64,000 nt of DNA, from the NCBI GenBank assembly GCA_963682175.1, contig OY821775.1, forward strand, positions 31,556,053 to 31,620,052, given 5' to 3'. The translations under genes and the position numbers were made by a program. The notes beneath the pieces were generated by a model. That model had not been told where the DNA came from. It worked only from the letters and a program-made list of their open reading frames with translations, and ran no database searches. This DNA is from Triglochin maritima (Eukaryota; Streptophyta; Magnoliopsida; Alismatales; Juncaginaceae). Shown one piece after another: positions 11,515 through 22,985 of this stretch (within the stretch, counting starts at the first letter, position 1; the number at the start of each line of letters is the position of its first letter).

Positions 11515-13501
11515 ATTAATCAGATTAAATGCAATGCAAGCTACTTAAGCATCTAAAATCAATGCATATACAGGATACAGAACAAGCTCAAGGAAGAGTC
11601 TCCGGATACCCTCCTAACAGCCCCCAAACAAATCAGAATCAGAACATCCCAATCAGAAATCAAATAAAACTCATAACAGCAAGCAATCATAACCGGATCG
11701 GCAAATCAAGAAAATAACTAATCGAGTCATCTACGGGTTATGATAAGGATGTTATAAGGTCTGATATCCTAAGGGTCATACATAACCATATCATAACACT
11801 TCACTTCTGTAACATATAGACATGAAAGATGCAAAAGGATGATGCATTACAGCTTGATATATCAAAATCAAACTCCACAATAATCGATAGCATGCATCCT
11901 TAATTTCAGGGTGTATATGCAATGATAACTGAAACCTCAGAGCATGATCATAGTGGATATGAGTATGGATTACATGTATATCAGTAGGATAATCATGCTG
12001 GAACATGCATAAAATATTAGTAGACAGTATAGATCTCTAAACTAGCATACATGCGTGGAACAGGTTAATATGTTGCTTTAGAATATGACACAATCAGCAC
12101 ATGATATGAAAAAGCTCGTTTACATTCATAAGTGCATGCATGACTACAACATCAGGAATACACACACATCAGATCATATAACCACATTATATCTGCTACT
12201 GAAACACAACAAGTCATATAGAGCAAAACACATTCAACACATAGAACACGATAACTTACAACAGGCAAGCTAACAAGTTCAATCGACTCACAACCAGATG
12301 CATGAGTCCCTTACCACTCCAACGCACGTGCTTAGAGTATCCCTCTCAGGCGGTCTATGGTGGGAGAGGGTCAGTAGAGATCCATCCAAGCAGCTCAGCC
12401 CAACAACCGAGCAAGCTGATGCACATGGTGCACTAACCGCATGGCTAGCCCATACAAGCGCACCCTGCTCAGACCGAGCTAGCCCATCAAGATCCCCCTC
12501 ACCATAGCCTCCCTAGGATTGTTGCACACCTTTTCCTGACCCTGCCACCGTCTAGAAGGGCTGGACCAGCCAGCTGATCCAAACAAGTGTCATGAGGGTT
12601 GAAGACAAATCCTAGTCGGATCTTGTGTGCACAAGCCACACCCAGCCAGATCCGTGTCCACCCCAAAACTCAGCCCAGAAGAAACCTAATCACTCATGGT
12701 CGGACCTCAATGGAGCTCGCTGGAGCCCCGGTCCCTCTGGCTGCCCCACAGGCAGCCCCATCTAGCGCATGCTCCATGCGCACGCTAGATGGGAACTCGG
12801 TTGATGGTGCAACCGATTGCACCAACCACCAGCATGGTGCTGGATGGCCCTCCAGCCACACCTCCTCCCACAAAACTCTTCAATGGTCAGGAGCATAGCT
12901 GATTAGCAAGGAAGTTGCCTGAAATTAGCCGGAGATTATGCCCACCAAACTTCTAGCCGCACCACAGGTTGTACTAGATGTCGCTTGTAGCCTCACTAGA
13001 TTTGAAGTTTGCTGGAGCACCACCTGAGTGGCCTGACCACGTGGCTGAGGAATGGATGAGGCGGACGAGACATGTGGGAGGTGAAGAGGTGTGCAAGGGT
13101 TTTCTGGTGGGAGAGGCGTTTTGTTAGCTTGCGAGGACTCTTCCATTTCCACCTTCATGGCTAATCAAGCCACCTCAATACATGCCAAAAATGGCATCCG
13201 CAAAGACATCCCAAAAGACACAAAAATGCACATTGAAACCCTAATGCAACCCTTCCAATTCCATGGCACTTCAACACGGTTTTAGTCCAAAATGAACCTA
13301 CACTCACTCGGACCCAAATTGAGTTGATCGAGTCAAACAACCACGCACTCGCCCGATGTTTCGCACCCGATCGACCAACAATAAATCCGATCAAATCTAC
13401 CCAAATAAGCATGCCATAACACAATTTGACATTCCAAGAAGTCAATTATGCATAACCGCGGAGAGTGGACTTATTATTATAGCAGCAGAGCGGGTATTAC
13501 A
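11515..13501 (-). repeat. Element C left (3') LTR, truncated
   Basis: Matches 17101-19097 closely base for base; the first ~800 bases of the LTR as seen on the plus strand are absent. Ends GGGTATTACA. An apparent ORF at 12298-12507 is mirrored at 17887-18096 only because the LTRs are copies of each other. Confidence 0.85.
12757..12827. repeat. Two adjacent hairpins in element C LTR
   Basis: The first inverted repeat (12757-12793) pairs CCCATCTAGC with GCTAGATGGG and, inside it, GCATG with CATGC around CTC. The second (12799-12827) pairs GGTGCAA with TTGCACC around CCGA, with flanking GGTTG and CAACC. The right LTR copy (about 18345-18418) keeps the second hairpin's GGTGCAA/TTGCACC stem and a weaker version of the first. 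Confidence 0.7.
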
Positions 13502-13516
13502 ACCTACCCCCTTAAA
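13502..13516 (-). other. Element C polypurine tract
   Basis: On the minus strand it reads TTTAAGGGGGTAGGT immediately before the 3' LTR (TGTAATACCC). Position and composition fit a plus-strand priming site. Confidence 0.75.
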
Positions 13517-16287
13517 TAAATTTCATCCTCGAAATTTGATATCACTAACAAGGTGTATGAGAACAACAAATAAAACATGGAATTAATGACAAGATCTTGA
13601 CTCAAACCTTGCAATAACAACAAAAACAACGGGCACCACAAAAACAGTGCCAACAATGGCCATAAGACAATGAAATACAAGTGTCATGATAGGCATACAT
13701 TCTGAAAACTAATCATGAATAAATCACATGAATCCAACAATTAACAACCTATATACGTATGACCTAACAACAACAAGCTAATCATGCATGATCATAATGT
13801 ATATTGACAACAAACTAATTAGGAAGGTCACACAAAATACAGTCACTAAATATACATGAACATATAATATATTTATATCTATATGTACAAGGTGTATGAG
13901 ACCAACAAAAAAAACATGGAATTAATGACAAGATCTCAATAGACAATACTCATGCACAAGATATATCTAGGCAGCAATTAAATCATGTTCTAATAACAAG
14001 ATCTCCATGCGTTTTTATATCTACATGCACATGATGTATGAGGATAGCAATTAAGACGTGTAATCATAATAAGATCTCGATGGATAAATATATGGGCATG
14101 ATGTATCTATACAACCAATAAATCATGGAATCAAAGTCATAATATCACAACACGAACTTACTTGCATGCACGACATGCACTCACGTCATCATACACATAA
14201 CAGAAGCAACAACAATTATAATAAATTAAGTATAACACATGCCATATTAATTGTATTTCATGGGAATCAAACATGCAACCTGTGGGAGCTATGGTCATGA
14301 TGAGATGATTACACAACACTTCACTCTACTATAACAAATTCGTGGGTTTAGAATTCATTCCTGCATGAATCTAGCTATATTTAGGAGATATATGTGACCA
14401 TATGCATAATATAAGATCCCACGATGCAATCATGATAATACAAGTGATAGGCATGCATGCATGAGTAGATGGCAAATCACTTCTGATTCCAACATTTTAG
14501 AGCATAGCATCATGCACATTATTGAATTAAAATGTTCGGTTAGCCTTTTCATGTAGTGCAATTTCCTGTTTCCAGCAACGATGTCATGCATACAAGTATA
14601 ACTTCCTAACAATAATCTAGACATGAATATTCCCATAAATCTAGTAGATAAATAATACATAGGCATGTAGCATCTTAACAACAACTTAAGAAAGAATCAC
14701 ATGTATTTAGCAAATAAAGATATATCAACATGTAGCACCTTCACAACAATTAAATTATGGGATAAAAATAAAAATAAAAACCACATCTCAAAGGATAATT
14801 ATACATGTATGTGATGTACCTAATTAACAGAAAATGAAATTCAAACAATAGCATGTATTTAGTAGGAGAAACACATCCATAACAAAAGGAGGTATCACAA
14901 AAGAAATACTACAAGCATTATATGGCAAGAACATTAAATTTTAGACCACATGCACGTTACTTCTAGAAACACCCAACATGATCAGAGATGATATGAACAT
15001 GCACAAGTATATAACAATAACATAAGGTAATGAAACATGCTTGTAATATCAACAGTCCAAACCGATTTATAAATTGATATACATGTATGCATTCAGATTT
15101 GCTTACTACTTATAAGTCATAGAATGAGTTGCATAAAACATGGATAAGTTCTGATTTCATTTTCAATGGAGACCATAACAAGACATATTAGAGGAGGTAT
15201 AGGAAAATCATATTATATATGTGATATCGCTACTGCTGGAACGAAATGAAACTAGATTAGCAATCAAAGCAATCGACACATAACAACCCTACCGATTGCC
15301 TCAACATCAGAATTGAAAATATGCAACTTATTCTCAGATGAGATGTCATGAATATATCTTAGGAAATTTTCAAATTCGAGCGTATACTTGTATTGATCGG
15401 TACTGGACTAAAATCAAAATAAGTCATGCTGTAGTATTTAGACCTATTAGCTAGGTCACACATAGATATCAGATCTGTGATCAATAATGATTCATGCAAA
15501 TATCACTAGAACAAAGTCATGAAATGAAGGAGCATGAGTTCTAAAATCAGTAACACACCCTAGAAAAATCACAAGTTACAGCATGTTAAATACAATAACA
15601 AATCAACCAAGATTTCAAACAACAAGAGTGGTGGCAAATCACGCACAAAATGCATGCAAACACAACCCCAACTTGCTCCCCACAGCACAGCCTCATCCCT
15701 TCTGGTTTCTTCATCAAACCAACAAGGAAAGCATGAAGCAAGGGTCGTGCTAGTGGGAGAAAAGCCCAGCCAACCTCTGAAATTCGGATGATGCTACAAA
15801 GTCCACACTATCAGGTGGATCTCCACTTGTGCACTCCGAACCTAAGATCGGCTAACCCAATGGTGTTGGACTAAACTTCATCCAACACCCACTCTACATC
15901 CTCTTATGCTAAGGAGGCAGAAGCATACCTGAAACTAGTCGAGAAGATCCTTAGATTTTGCTGGAATCCCGCTGCAACTGCCTCCCATGCTTGCTATCTA
16001 GTCGCCTGTTGCACTTGCACTTCTTGCTTACTTGACTGGGTGGACTTGTTGGTGATCTCGACACAAAAATGGGGAAGGCGGCAAGGGAACTGATAAAGGT
16101 AGATAGGGCTAGGTGGTTTTGGTCTCCAAGCACACAAGGCAATCCACAAGAAAGCAATTTAACCAATGCAAATATGATCTATCACTATTAGAATGCAATT
16201 CTAAAAGATAGTTGAGTACCGACAGGGTTTGGGCAAGATGCCCCACTGGCGAGTCTTCGGATTCTATACACTTTAGGGACCGCCCTG
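13517..16287 (-). other. Element C interior, no coding capacity seen
   Basis: AT-rich, with many short ORFs but no Gag, knuckle, protease, integrase or RT motif on either strand. Near-repeats such as 'acaaggtgtatgag' with 'catggaattaatgacaagatct' occur at about 13550 and 13890, suggesting old internal duplication. It can only have been copied using enzymes from another element. Confidence 0.7.
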
Positions 16288-16300
16288 ACTCTGATACCAA
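16288..16300 (-). other. Element C primer binding site
   Basis: The plus strand reads ACTCTGATACCAA, the reverse complement of TTGGTATCAGAGT, two bases before the LTR start at 16303. Fixes the element's orientation as minus. Confidence 0.85.
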
Positions 16301-16302
16301 GT

Positions 16303-19097
16303 TGTAACGCCCCCGATCTCGTGGGTATGCACACTGGGAAAGACTACAAGTGTCGCGATCAGAGACCTCCGCGATGACCGAAGGAGTTTCAAAAGACAGA
16401 CCAAACAACGACTCGACAATACGTAGAGAGATCATACATGGATAGACTAACATAAAACATAACTGAAAAGTGAGAGATTATCCATATATGGTAACAAGGT
16501 CAAATACATTACATCGAGTTGAAAAGGGAAATACATCATAAATAATGCGGAAGCAAAAGGCAAAATGAAGAATATGGTCGACGTGTCCCTCGTGTACAGA
16601 ATCTTCGACTACTCGTCCAGTCTACCCTGTAGGAATCTAAGTAGTTGCAAGCACCGCATAAACATATGCGTAAGTTTTCTTTAGAGAAAACCCAGTATGC
16701 CCCTGGCCCAATCGGAGTTAGAAAAGCATCCGAAACGGAAATAGAAAAGCACATAATGCAACAGAATGCTGCAACTCCCTATGCCGTGTCGGTCGGGCAC
16801 ACCCGAACCATTCCACGAAAGGAACCAGAACACCAGCCTCGCTGGTCAAAGGTGGTCACTCGACAGTGACCCACAACTCGGCACAAAGCAGTGCGCCGGA
16901 TAAGTTTCCCAATTCATAGCAAATGACCTACATGGTGCCATCGAGAACTTGGGAACACCTACCCTGAGACAGAATGGCAGCGTACCTGCCCAGGACTTAT
17001 CTTATGCCTCGCCTCCCAACATGAAGGTCTTATGCGAGTGGCCTATGCAGCTAGAGGACCCATTCGTGGCCCGTCGACCCAGAAAATAGAACGTGCCGAG
17101 AATTATTAGTCAGATTAAATTGAATGCAAGCTACGTAAGCATCTAAAATCTAATGCATCTACAGGATACGGAACGAGCTCAAGGAAGAGTATCCAGATAC
17201 CTCCTAACAGCCCCCAAACAAATCAGAATCAGAACATCCCAATCAGGAATCAAACGAAACTCATAACAGCAAGCAATCATAACCGGATCGGCAAATCAAG
17301 AAAATAACTAATCGAGTCATCTACGGGTGATGATAAGGATGTTATTAGGTCTGATATCCTAAGGTTCATACATAACCATATCATAACACTGCACTTCAGT
17401 AACATATAATCATGAAAGATGCAATAGGATGATGCAGTACAGCTAGATATATCAAAATCAAACTCCACAATAATCGAAGCATGCATTCTTAATTTCAGAG
17501 TGTATATGCAATGATAACTGAAATCTTAGAGCATGATCAGAGTTGATATGGGTATGGATTACATGTATATCGGTAGGATAATCATGCTAGAACATGCATA
17601 AAATATCATTTGACAGTATAGATCTCTAAACTAGCATACATGCGTGCAACGGGTTAATATGTTGCTTTAGAATATGACACGATCAGCACATGATATGAAA
17701 GAACCCGTTTACATTCATAAGTGCATGCCTGACTACAACATCAGGAATACAAACACATCAGATCATATAACCACGTTATATCTGCTACTAAAACACAACA
17801 AGTCATATAGAGCAAAACACAACTAACACATAGAACACGATAACTTATAATAGGCAAGCTAACAAGTTAAATCGACTCACAACCAGATGCATGAGCCCCT
17901 AACCACTCCAACCCATGTGCTTAGAGTATCCCTCCCAGGCGGTCTATGGTGGGAGAGGGTCAGTAGAGATCCATCCAAGCAGCTCAGCCCAACAACCGAG
18001 CAAGCTGATGCACATGGTGCACGAACAGCATGGCTAGCCCATTCAAGCGCACCCTGCTTAAACCGACCTAGCCCATCCAGATCCCCCTCACCTTAGCCTC
18101 CCTGGAGTTGTTCCACACCTTTTCCAGACCCCTTCCACCATCTAGAAGGGCTGGAACAGCCAGCCGATTCAAAGAAAGAGTCAAGAGGGTTGAAGACAAA
18201 TCCTAGTCGGATCTTGTGTGAACCAGCCACACCCAGCCAGATCTGTGTCCACCCCAAAACTCAGCCCAGAAGAAACCTAATCACTCCTGGTCAGACCTCA
18301 CCGTAGCTCGCCGGAGCCCTGGTCCCTCTGGCTTCCCCACAGCCAGCCCCATCTAGCGCATGCTCCATGCGGACGCTAGAAGGGAAATCGGTTGATGGTG
18401 CAACCGATTGCACCAACCACCAACATGGTGCTGCCTGGCCCTCCAGCCACACCTCCTCCCACAAAACTCTTCAAGGGTCAGGAACATTCCTGATTAGCAA
18501 GGAAGTTGCCTTAAATTAGCCAGAGATTCTGCCCACCAAACTTCTAGCCGCACCACAGGTTGCGCTAGACGTCACTTCTAGCCTCGCTGGATTTGAAGTT
18601 TGCTGGAGCACGACCTGAGTGACCTGACCACGTGGCTGAAGAGTGGAAGAGGTGGTGGAGATGTGTGGGTGGTGAAAAGGTGTGCAAGGGTTGGCTGGTG
18701 GGAGAGGCTTTTTGTTAGCTTGCTAGGACTCTTCAATTTCCAAGCCTTCATGGCTAATGAAGCCACCTCAACACATGCCAAAAATGGCATCAGCAAAGAC
18801 ATCCCAAAACCCACAAAAATGCACATCCAAATCCTAATGCAACCCTTCCAATTCCATGCCACTTCAACACGGTTTTAGTCCAAAACCGATCATACACTCA
18901 CTCGGACCCAAATTGAGTCGATCGAGTCAAATAACCGCGCGCTCGCCCGATGTGTCGCACCCTATCGACCAACAATAAATCCGATAAAATCTACCCAAAC
19001 AAGCATGCCATAACACAATATGACATTCCAAGAAGTCAATTGTGCATAACCGTGGAGAGTGGACTTATTATTATTATAGCAGGAGAGCGGGTCTTAC
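16303..19097 (-). repeat. Element C right (5') LTR
   Basis: About 2.8 kb, from TGTAACGCCCCC to GGGTCTTAC. The last base or two before the pyrimidine tract differ from the left LTR end (ATTACA), so the junction with the tract is slightly eroded. The first 800 bases have no counterpart on the left. Confidence 0.8.
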
Positions 19098-19951
19098 TCC
19101 TCCTCTCTCCTCTGTCATTGTCATTATCCTTCTCCCCCTCTCTTCTCTCTTCTTATTTTCTCTCTCCTTCTTTGTATTTCTCTTTCTTCTGTCCTCCCTC
19201 CATTATCTCTCTTATCCTTATCCCTCTCTCCCCTCTCATGCTTCCTCTTTCCTTTCTCTCCCTTCTCATTATCCTTCTCTCCCCTCTCGTGCTTCCTCTT
19301 TCCTTTCTCTCCCTTCTCTTTCTCGCCCTCTCCTTCTCTCTCCTCACCCTTCTCTCTCTCTCCGTCTCTCCTTCTCTCTGTATCTCTCACACTACCGCTC
19401 TACCCCTCTCTTCTCTCCTTTACCTCTCTCCTTCTCTACAACTCTTCCCTCTTCTCCTTCTCTCTTGTCCCTCTCCTCATATCTATCTCCCTCATATTCC
19501 CTCTATTTCTCCTCTCCGTTCCTTCTTATCCCCCTCTACTTTTTCTCTCGTTATCCTTCTCTCTTCTTCTCCTCCTCTCTCTCCGTCTCTTGCTCTCTCT
19601 CCTTCTATCACACTCCTTCTCCCCTTATATATTCTACTTTCTCCCTCTCCCCTCTACTTCCCCTGTCTCTCTTCTCTCCTCCTTCCCTCTCTTCTCTACC
19701 TCTCTCGTTCCCTCTCTCCCGCCTCTTCCCTCATCTCTTTCATTCTCTATCTCCCTCTTATCCTCTTCTCCCTCCATCCTTCTTCCCCTCCTTCTCTTGC
19801 TCTCTCTCTCTCTTCCTTCTTCTCCATCCTCTATCCTTCTCCCTCTACTTCTCTCGCTTCTCATTTTCCCTTCTTTATCATCTCTTCCTTATCTCCCTTT
19901 CCCTTCTTTATCCTCTCTTCCTTCTCTCCCACTCTCCTCCTATCTTCCCTA
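19098..19951. repeat. Pyrimidine-rich low-complexity tract, left part
   Basis: About 850 bases consisting mainly of CTCTCT, CTTCTC, CCCTCTC and similar blocks on the plus strand. Long open frames here (for example 18950-19954) encode only Ser/Leu/Pro repeats and are not genes. Confidence 0.9.
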
Positions 19952-22144
19952 TGAAAGGAATGCGTTCTAAAAGTTTTACTTTTATATGTCAATTATTATG
20001 AATTTGATGTGTAAAATTTTTTTTCCTTGATTATGATATTCATCTTTTGGAAGTGTTAAGGAAGAGGTGTTTGGTCCTTAACCGTAGAGCTCTAAACGAT
20101 AATAGTTTACATAAATCAATAGTTATTCACAAGCATGGTAATTAACATGGAACATTAATCACCAAGATAAGATTGTCATGTTGGTCATCGTCTCTTGTAG
20201 CTCTACAAATAATTGACGACACAAGTATATAAAAGAGGAAAAGATTACTTTTATATATTGAATAGACCTAACAAGTAAAACATTATGGAATTGTGTTTCG
20301 TGTCATTAATGTTTTACTGTGTCTTGGATCCTAAGATATGAGACTTATATCTTTTCACTCAAGAAGTGTTTAATTTGATTATTGTCAAAAGCTATCTATG
20401 AGTATAGTGATAAAGGCAATAGTTGGTTGAACATGACTTGTGCTGGAAAAGATAGCTATAAAAACGATTATCGTTGCCCCTCTTAATTGAGTGATGATAT
20501 TAGTGGGCCCCTTGATAAAGCAAAATTATAATGTGCACAATGTAACTTGAGTTAAGTTACATAGTTATAATTAGCTTACAGAGATCAAGAAATGATAATA
20601 ATACAAAGGTGACACATTTCTACTTTGTATATATTTTTAATATCATGAGGCAAGGGACGGACACAAGTGGTGCACTTACATCACTAAATGGATCGTGTTT
20701 TGGTTCGAGTGGAACAAAGACATCTATGCTAATTGGGTAACTATAATGTGTAGCTAGATACCGCTTATAGTTTGGGATATTAAGTGTTTAGTATCACTAG
20801 CAATTTGGCTTAGATCCTCTTATATGTCACACCACAAAATAAGGAAACAAGAAGCTTGATTTTGAGTTCATATGATGTGTTGGCTTTCATGAGAAAAAGG
20901 GACACATGTGGTGAATGAATAAAATCAATATGTCATGAGAATTGACATAATTAGAATCATAAAAAATTCATATGAGGTGTATATATTATGGGGTGTAATA
21001 ATTTAATATTACATAGGATAATATATTACATAAGATATGAATTTGCTAAAAACTCCAAAAGATCAAAAAATTGGAAATAAATCCAAAATTTGACAAAGGC
21101 AAATTCGGGGTAAAAAACAGTAAACCGTTTAGGGTTCGGTCGACCGAGGTGTCTTCGGAATGGTGAACCGAACGGGGAATGGGTGAACACAATTGGTTGA
21201 CCGAAATTGTCTGGAGTGCTTGTACAATGGGTTCGGCCAACCGAGCGTGAACGGTCAACCGAGAGAAAATATCCAGGAGATATCTTGGGATATTTTCGGT
21301 AGACCGAAGGTGACACGGTCGTCCGATGAATATTCACCAGGAGTAATTTTGGTGGGTCAACGGTCGACTGGAGCAAGACGCGGATCGTCCGAAATATTCC
21401 AGAGAAGTTTTCTCATGCATATTCGGTCAATCGTCTAGCTCACGATCCACCGAAGATGTGTTAAAACCGAATGGTTCAGTTCACCGAGAAGAATTCTTCG
21501 TCAACCGAACAATACGACTTTTGCCTGAATTATTAGGAGAATAATAAGATTATGGGTTTGATTAATTCCAGATTTAATTAAACATTTTTTAGGATGCTTA
21601 TGTGGCAATTTGAGATTAAGTTTAGGAGAGAATAAGCAAGAGATCATGGCTAAAGAATTGTTATTGATAAGGATGTTTTGGGAGCCTATAAAAGGACCCC
21701 TCATCCTACTTATTTATGTTAATGCAAAAATTATTTCTCTCATTAATCTTTGCCTTAATCACCATGAAAATCTCTTAATAGTTTTAAGTTTTGGATATAA
21801 AAAACTCAGGAGCCTAAAGAGGGGTTATTAGCTAGATTCTAAGCTTAATTAAAGATTGATTGGCTAGCTTCTTTCTGTCTAATCTTGCTTAGAGTTTGGT
21901 GAACACTTGGAGGCGAATCGAAGGGCGTTTCGATGAGCAACGAAACTCCAGATCTTCTGAAAGATTTTAGAGAACCTTTAGATATGATCCTCTATCCTTT
22001 GTTTATTTTAATATGTGTATCAATGCATGATATTAGAATAAACAAATACATGTACATAAAATCAATGAAAATATGAAATCGATCTTGTATGTTTGTATTA
22101 ATGTTTTTAAAATATATACATACATAGGGACATGAAATCCTACA
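19952..22144 (+). mobile_element. Element D: lone copia LTR (family of element E)
   Basis: Begins TGAAAGGAATGCGTTCTAAA and ends GAAATCCTACA, matching the E LTRs (52691-54741, 60450-62475) block by block. No primer site or internal sequence adjoins either end, and pyrimidine-rich sequence lies on both sides, so it is a solo LTR. The flanking five bases (cccta and ctact) do not match, so the target duplication has been lost or a later rearrangement occurred. The region 20038-21130 contains the shared GAGACTTATATCT and TGGATCGTGTTTTGGTTCGAG blocks. Confidence 0.8.
21137..21510 (+). repeat. CGGTCGACCG-type cluster in D LTR (diverged)
   Basis: One exact TTCGGTCGACCGA at 21136-21148 and many variants (GGTTGACCGA, CGGTCAACCGA, CGGTAGACCGA, CGGTCGACTGG). 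The cluster occupies the same LTR position as in E but has drifted. Confidence 0.75.
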
Positions 22145-22557
22145 CTACTCTATTCTCATTCTCTCTCCCTCTTCCTTCTCTCTCTACTCTTCTTATCCTC
22201 TTTTCTAAACTCTCATCTCTCCCTTGTCTATCTTTCATTCTCGCTCTCCGTCTGTCTTCTCTCTTCCTTTCCCCTCTCTCTTTTCTTCTCCCTCTCTCAA
22301 CTTCTCTACCTCTCCCCTCCTCTTCCCTCTTCTCCTTCTCTTCATCTGCTTCTTCTCCCACTCTCCTTTTTCTCTCCGCCCTCTCCCTCTTGTCCCCCTC
22401 TCTCTCTCTTTCTGTCTCTCTACCCTCATCTCGCTTCTCCTTTTCTTATTCTCTCTCATTCTCCCCCTCTTATCCACTTTCTCTTTTCCTTCTCATTCGT
22501 TCCCTCCTTATCCTTCTACCTCTATCCTTATCCTCTATCCTTCTCTCTTCTTCTACA
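22145..22557. repeat. Pyrimidine-rich low-complexity tract, right part
   Basis: About 410 bases of the same CT-rich composition as 19098-19951. With element D removed the two parts form one ~1.26-kb tract, which abuts the leader of element H at about 22557. Confidence 0.9.
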
Positions 22558-22985
22558 GGAGAGATGAGATCTCTGGATCTTGACTTACTTGTTGGGCTTG
22601 GTGGTCCTCGTCGTAGGGAGGTGAGACGTGTTGAGGCCGTGTGACCTCGCAGTTAGGCGTCGTCAAGCTGTAAGGACCTATAGCGACGTTAGGATTGTTT
22701 GAGCCTTGTTTGCTTGTATGCTTCTACTTGTACTCACCCGCCGTAGCATAAGGACTTCTTGCCTTCTCTCCTGAGTCATTCTCTCTCTTCTATGTCCTCC
22801 CATCTTCTCCTCTACGCACATTCTTTGTTATAAAAAAAGTTTTGGTTTGTGTGTGTGCACCTTTGTGCATGCTTGTGTGGGCACGAGACGAGAGTTGCCG
22901 TTTGACAAGGCGTGTCGTCAATCCTGCTGCGGTAGTCAATTTCTCGACGCCTCCCTCCTATCGTGTCACACACAGTCCGGGTTCA
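22558..22985 (+). other. Element H leader
   Basis: Shares GAGATCTC.GGATCTTG, 'cgtagggaggtgag' and 'gttgaggccgtgtgacctc' with the leaders of K (27565-27830) and L (40608-40760). Non-coding. Confidence 0.75.

Larger units (their letters stand above)
11515..19097 (-). mobile_element. Element C: non-coding LTR retrotransposon (LARD-like), minus strand
   Basis: Two copies of the same ~2-kb sequence (11515-13501 and 17101-19097) flank a unique interior. On the plus strand the left copy ends in ATTACA followed by a C-rich tract. The right copy begins TGTAACGCC directly after CTCTGATACCAA, the reverse of a tRNA-Met primer site. This is the layout of a minus-strand LTR element whose 5' LTR is on the right. 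The interior (2.8 kb) shows no gag or pol motif in any frame, like the class called LARDs. The left LTR lacks its first ~800 bases. The superfamily cannot be told without coding sequence. Confidence 0.8.

Noticed and set aside
12298..12507. Frame conserved at 12298-12507 and 17887-18096
   Set aside because: Conserved because both lie in the LTRs of element C, which are copies of one another. No evidence of selection.
16109..16453. Minus-strand frame of 114 codons
   Set aside because: It spans the primer site and LTR edge of element C, so cannot be its gag; no domain recognised.
18950..19954. Open frame of 334 codons (plus strand), with similar ones at 19042-20001 and 22132-22644
   Set aside because: They are translations of the CT-rich tract (Ser/Leu/Pro runs), open because stop codons are rare in such sequence. 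No domain or start signal.
19947..22149. Target duplication for solo LTR D
   Set aside because: The flanks read cccta and ctact and do not match under any one-base shift I tried, so I do not claim one.
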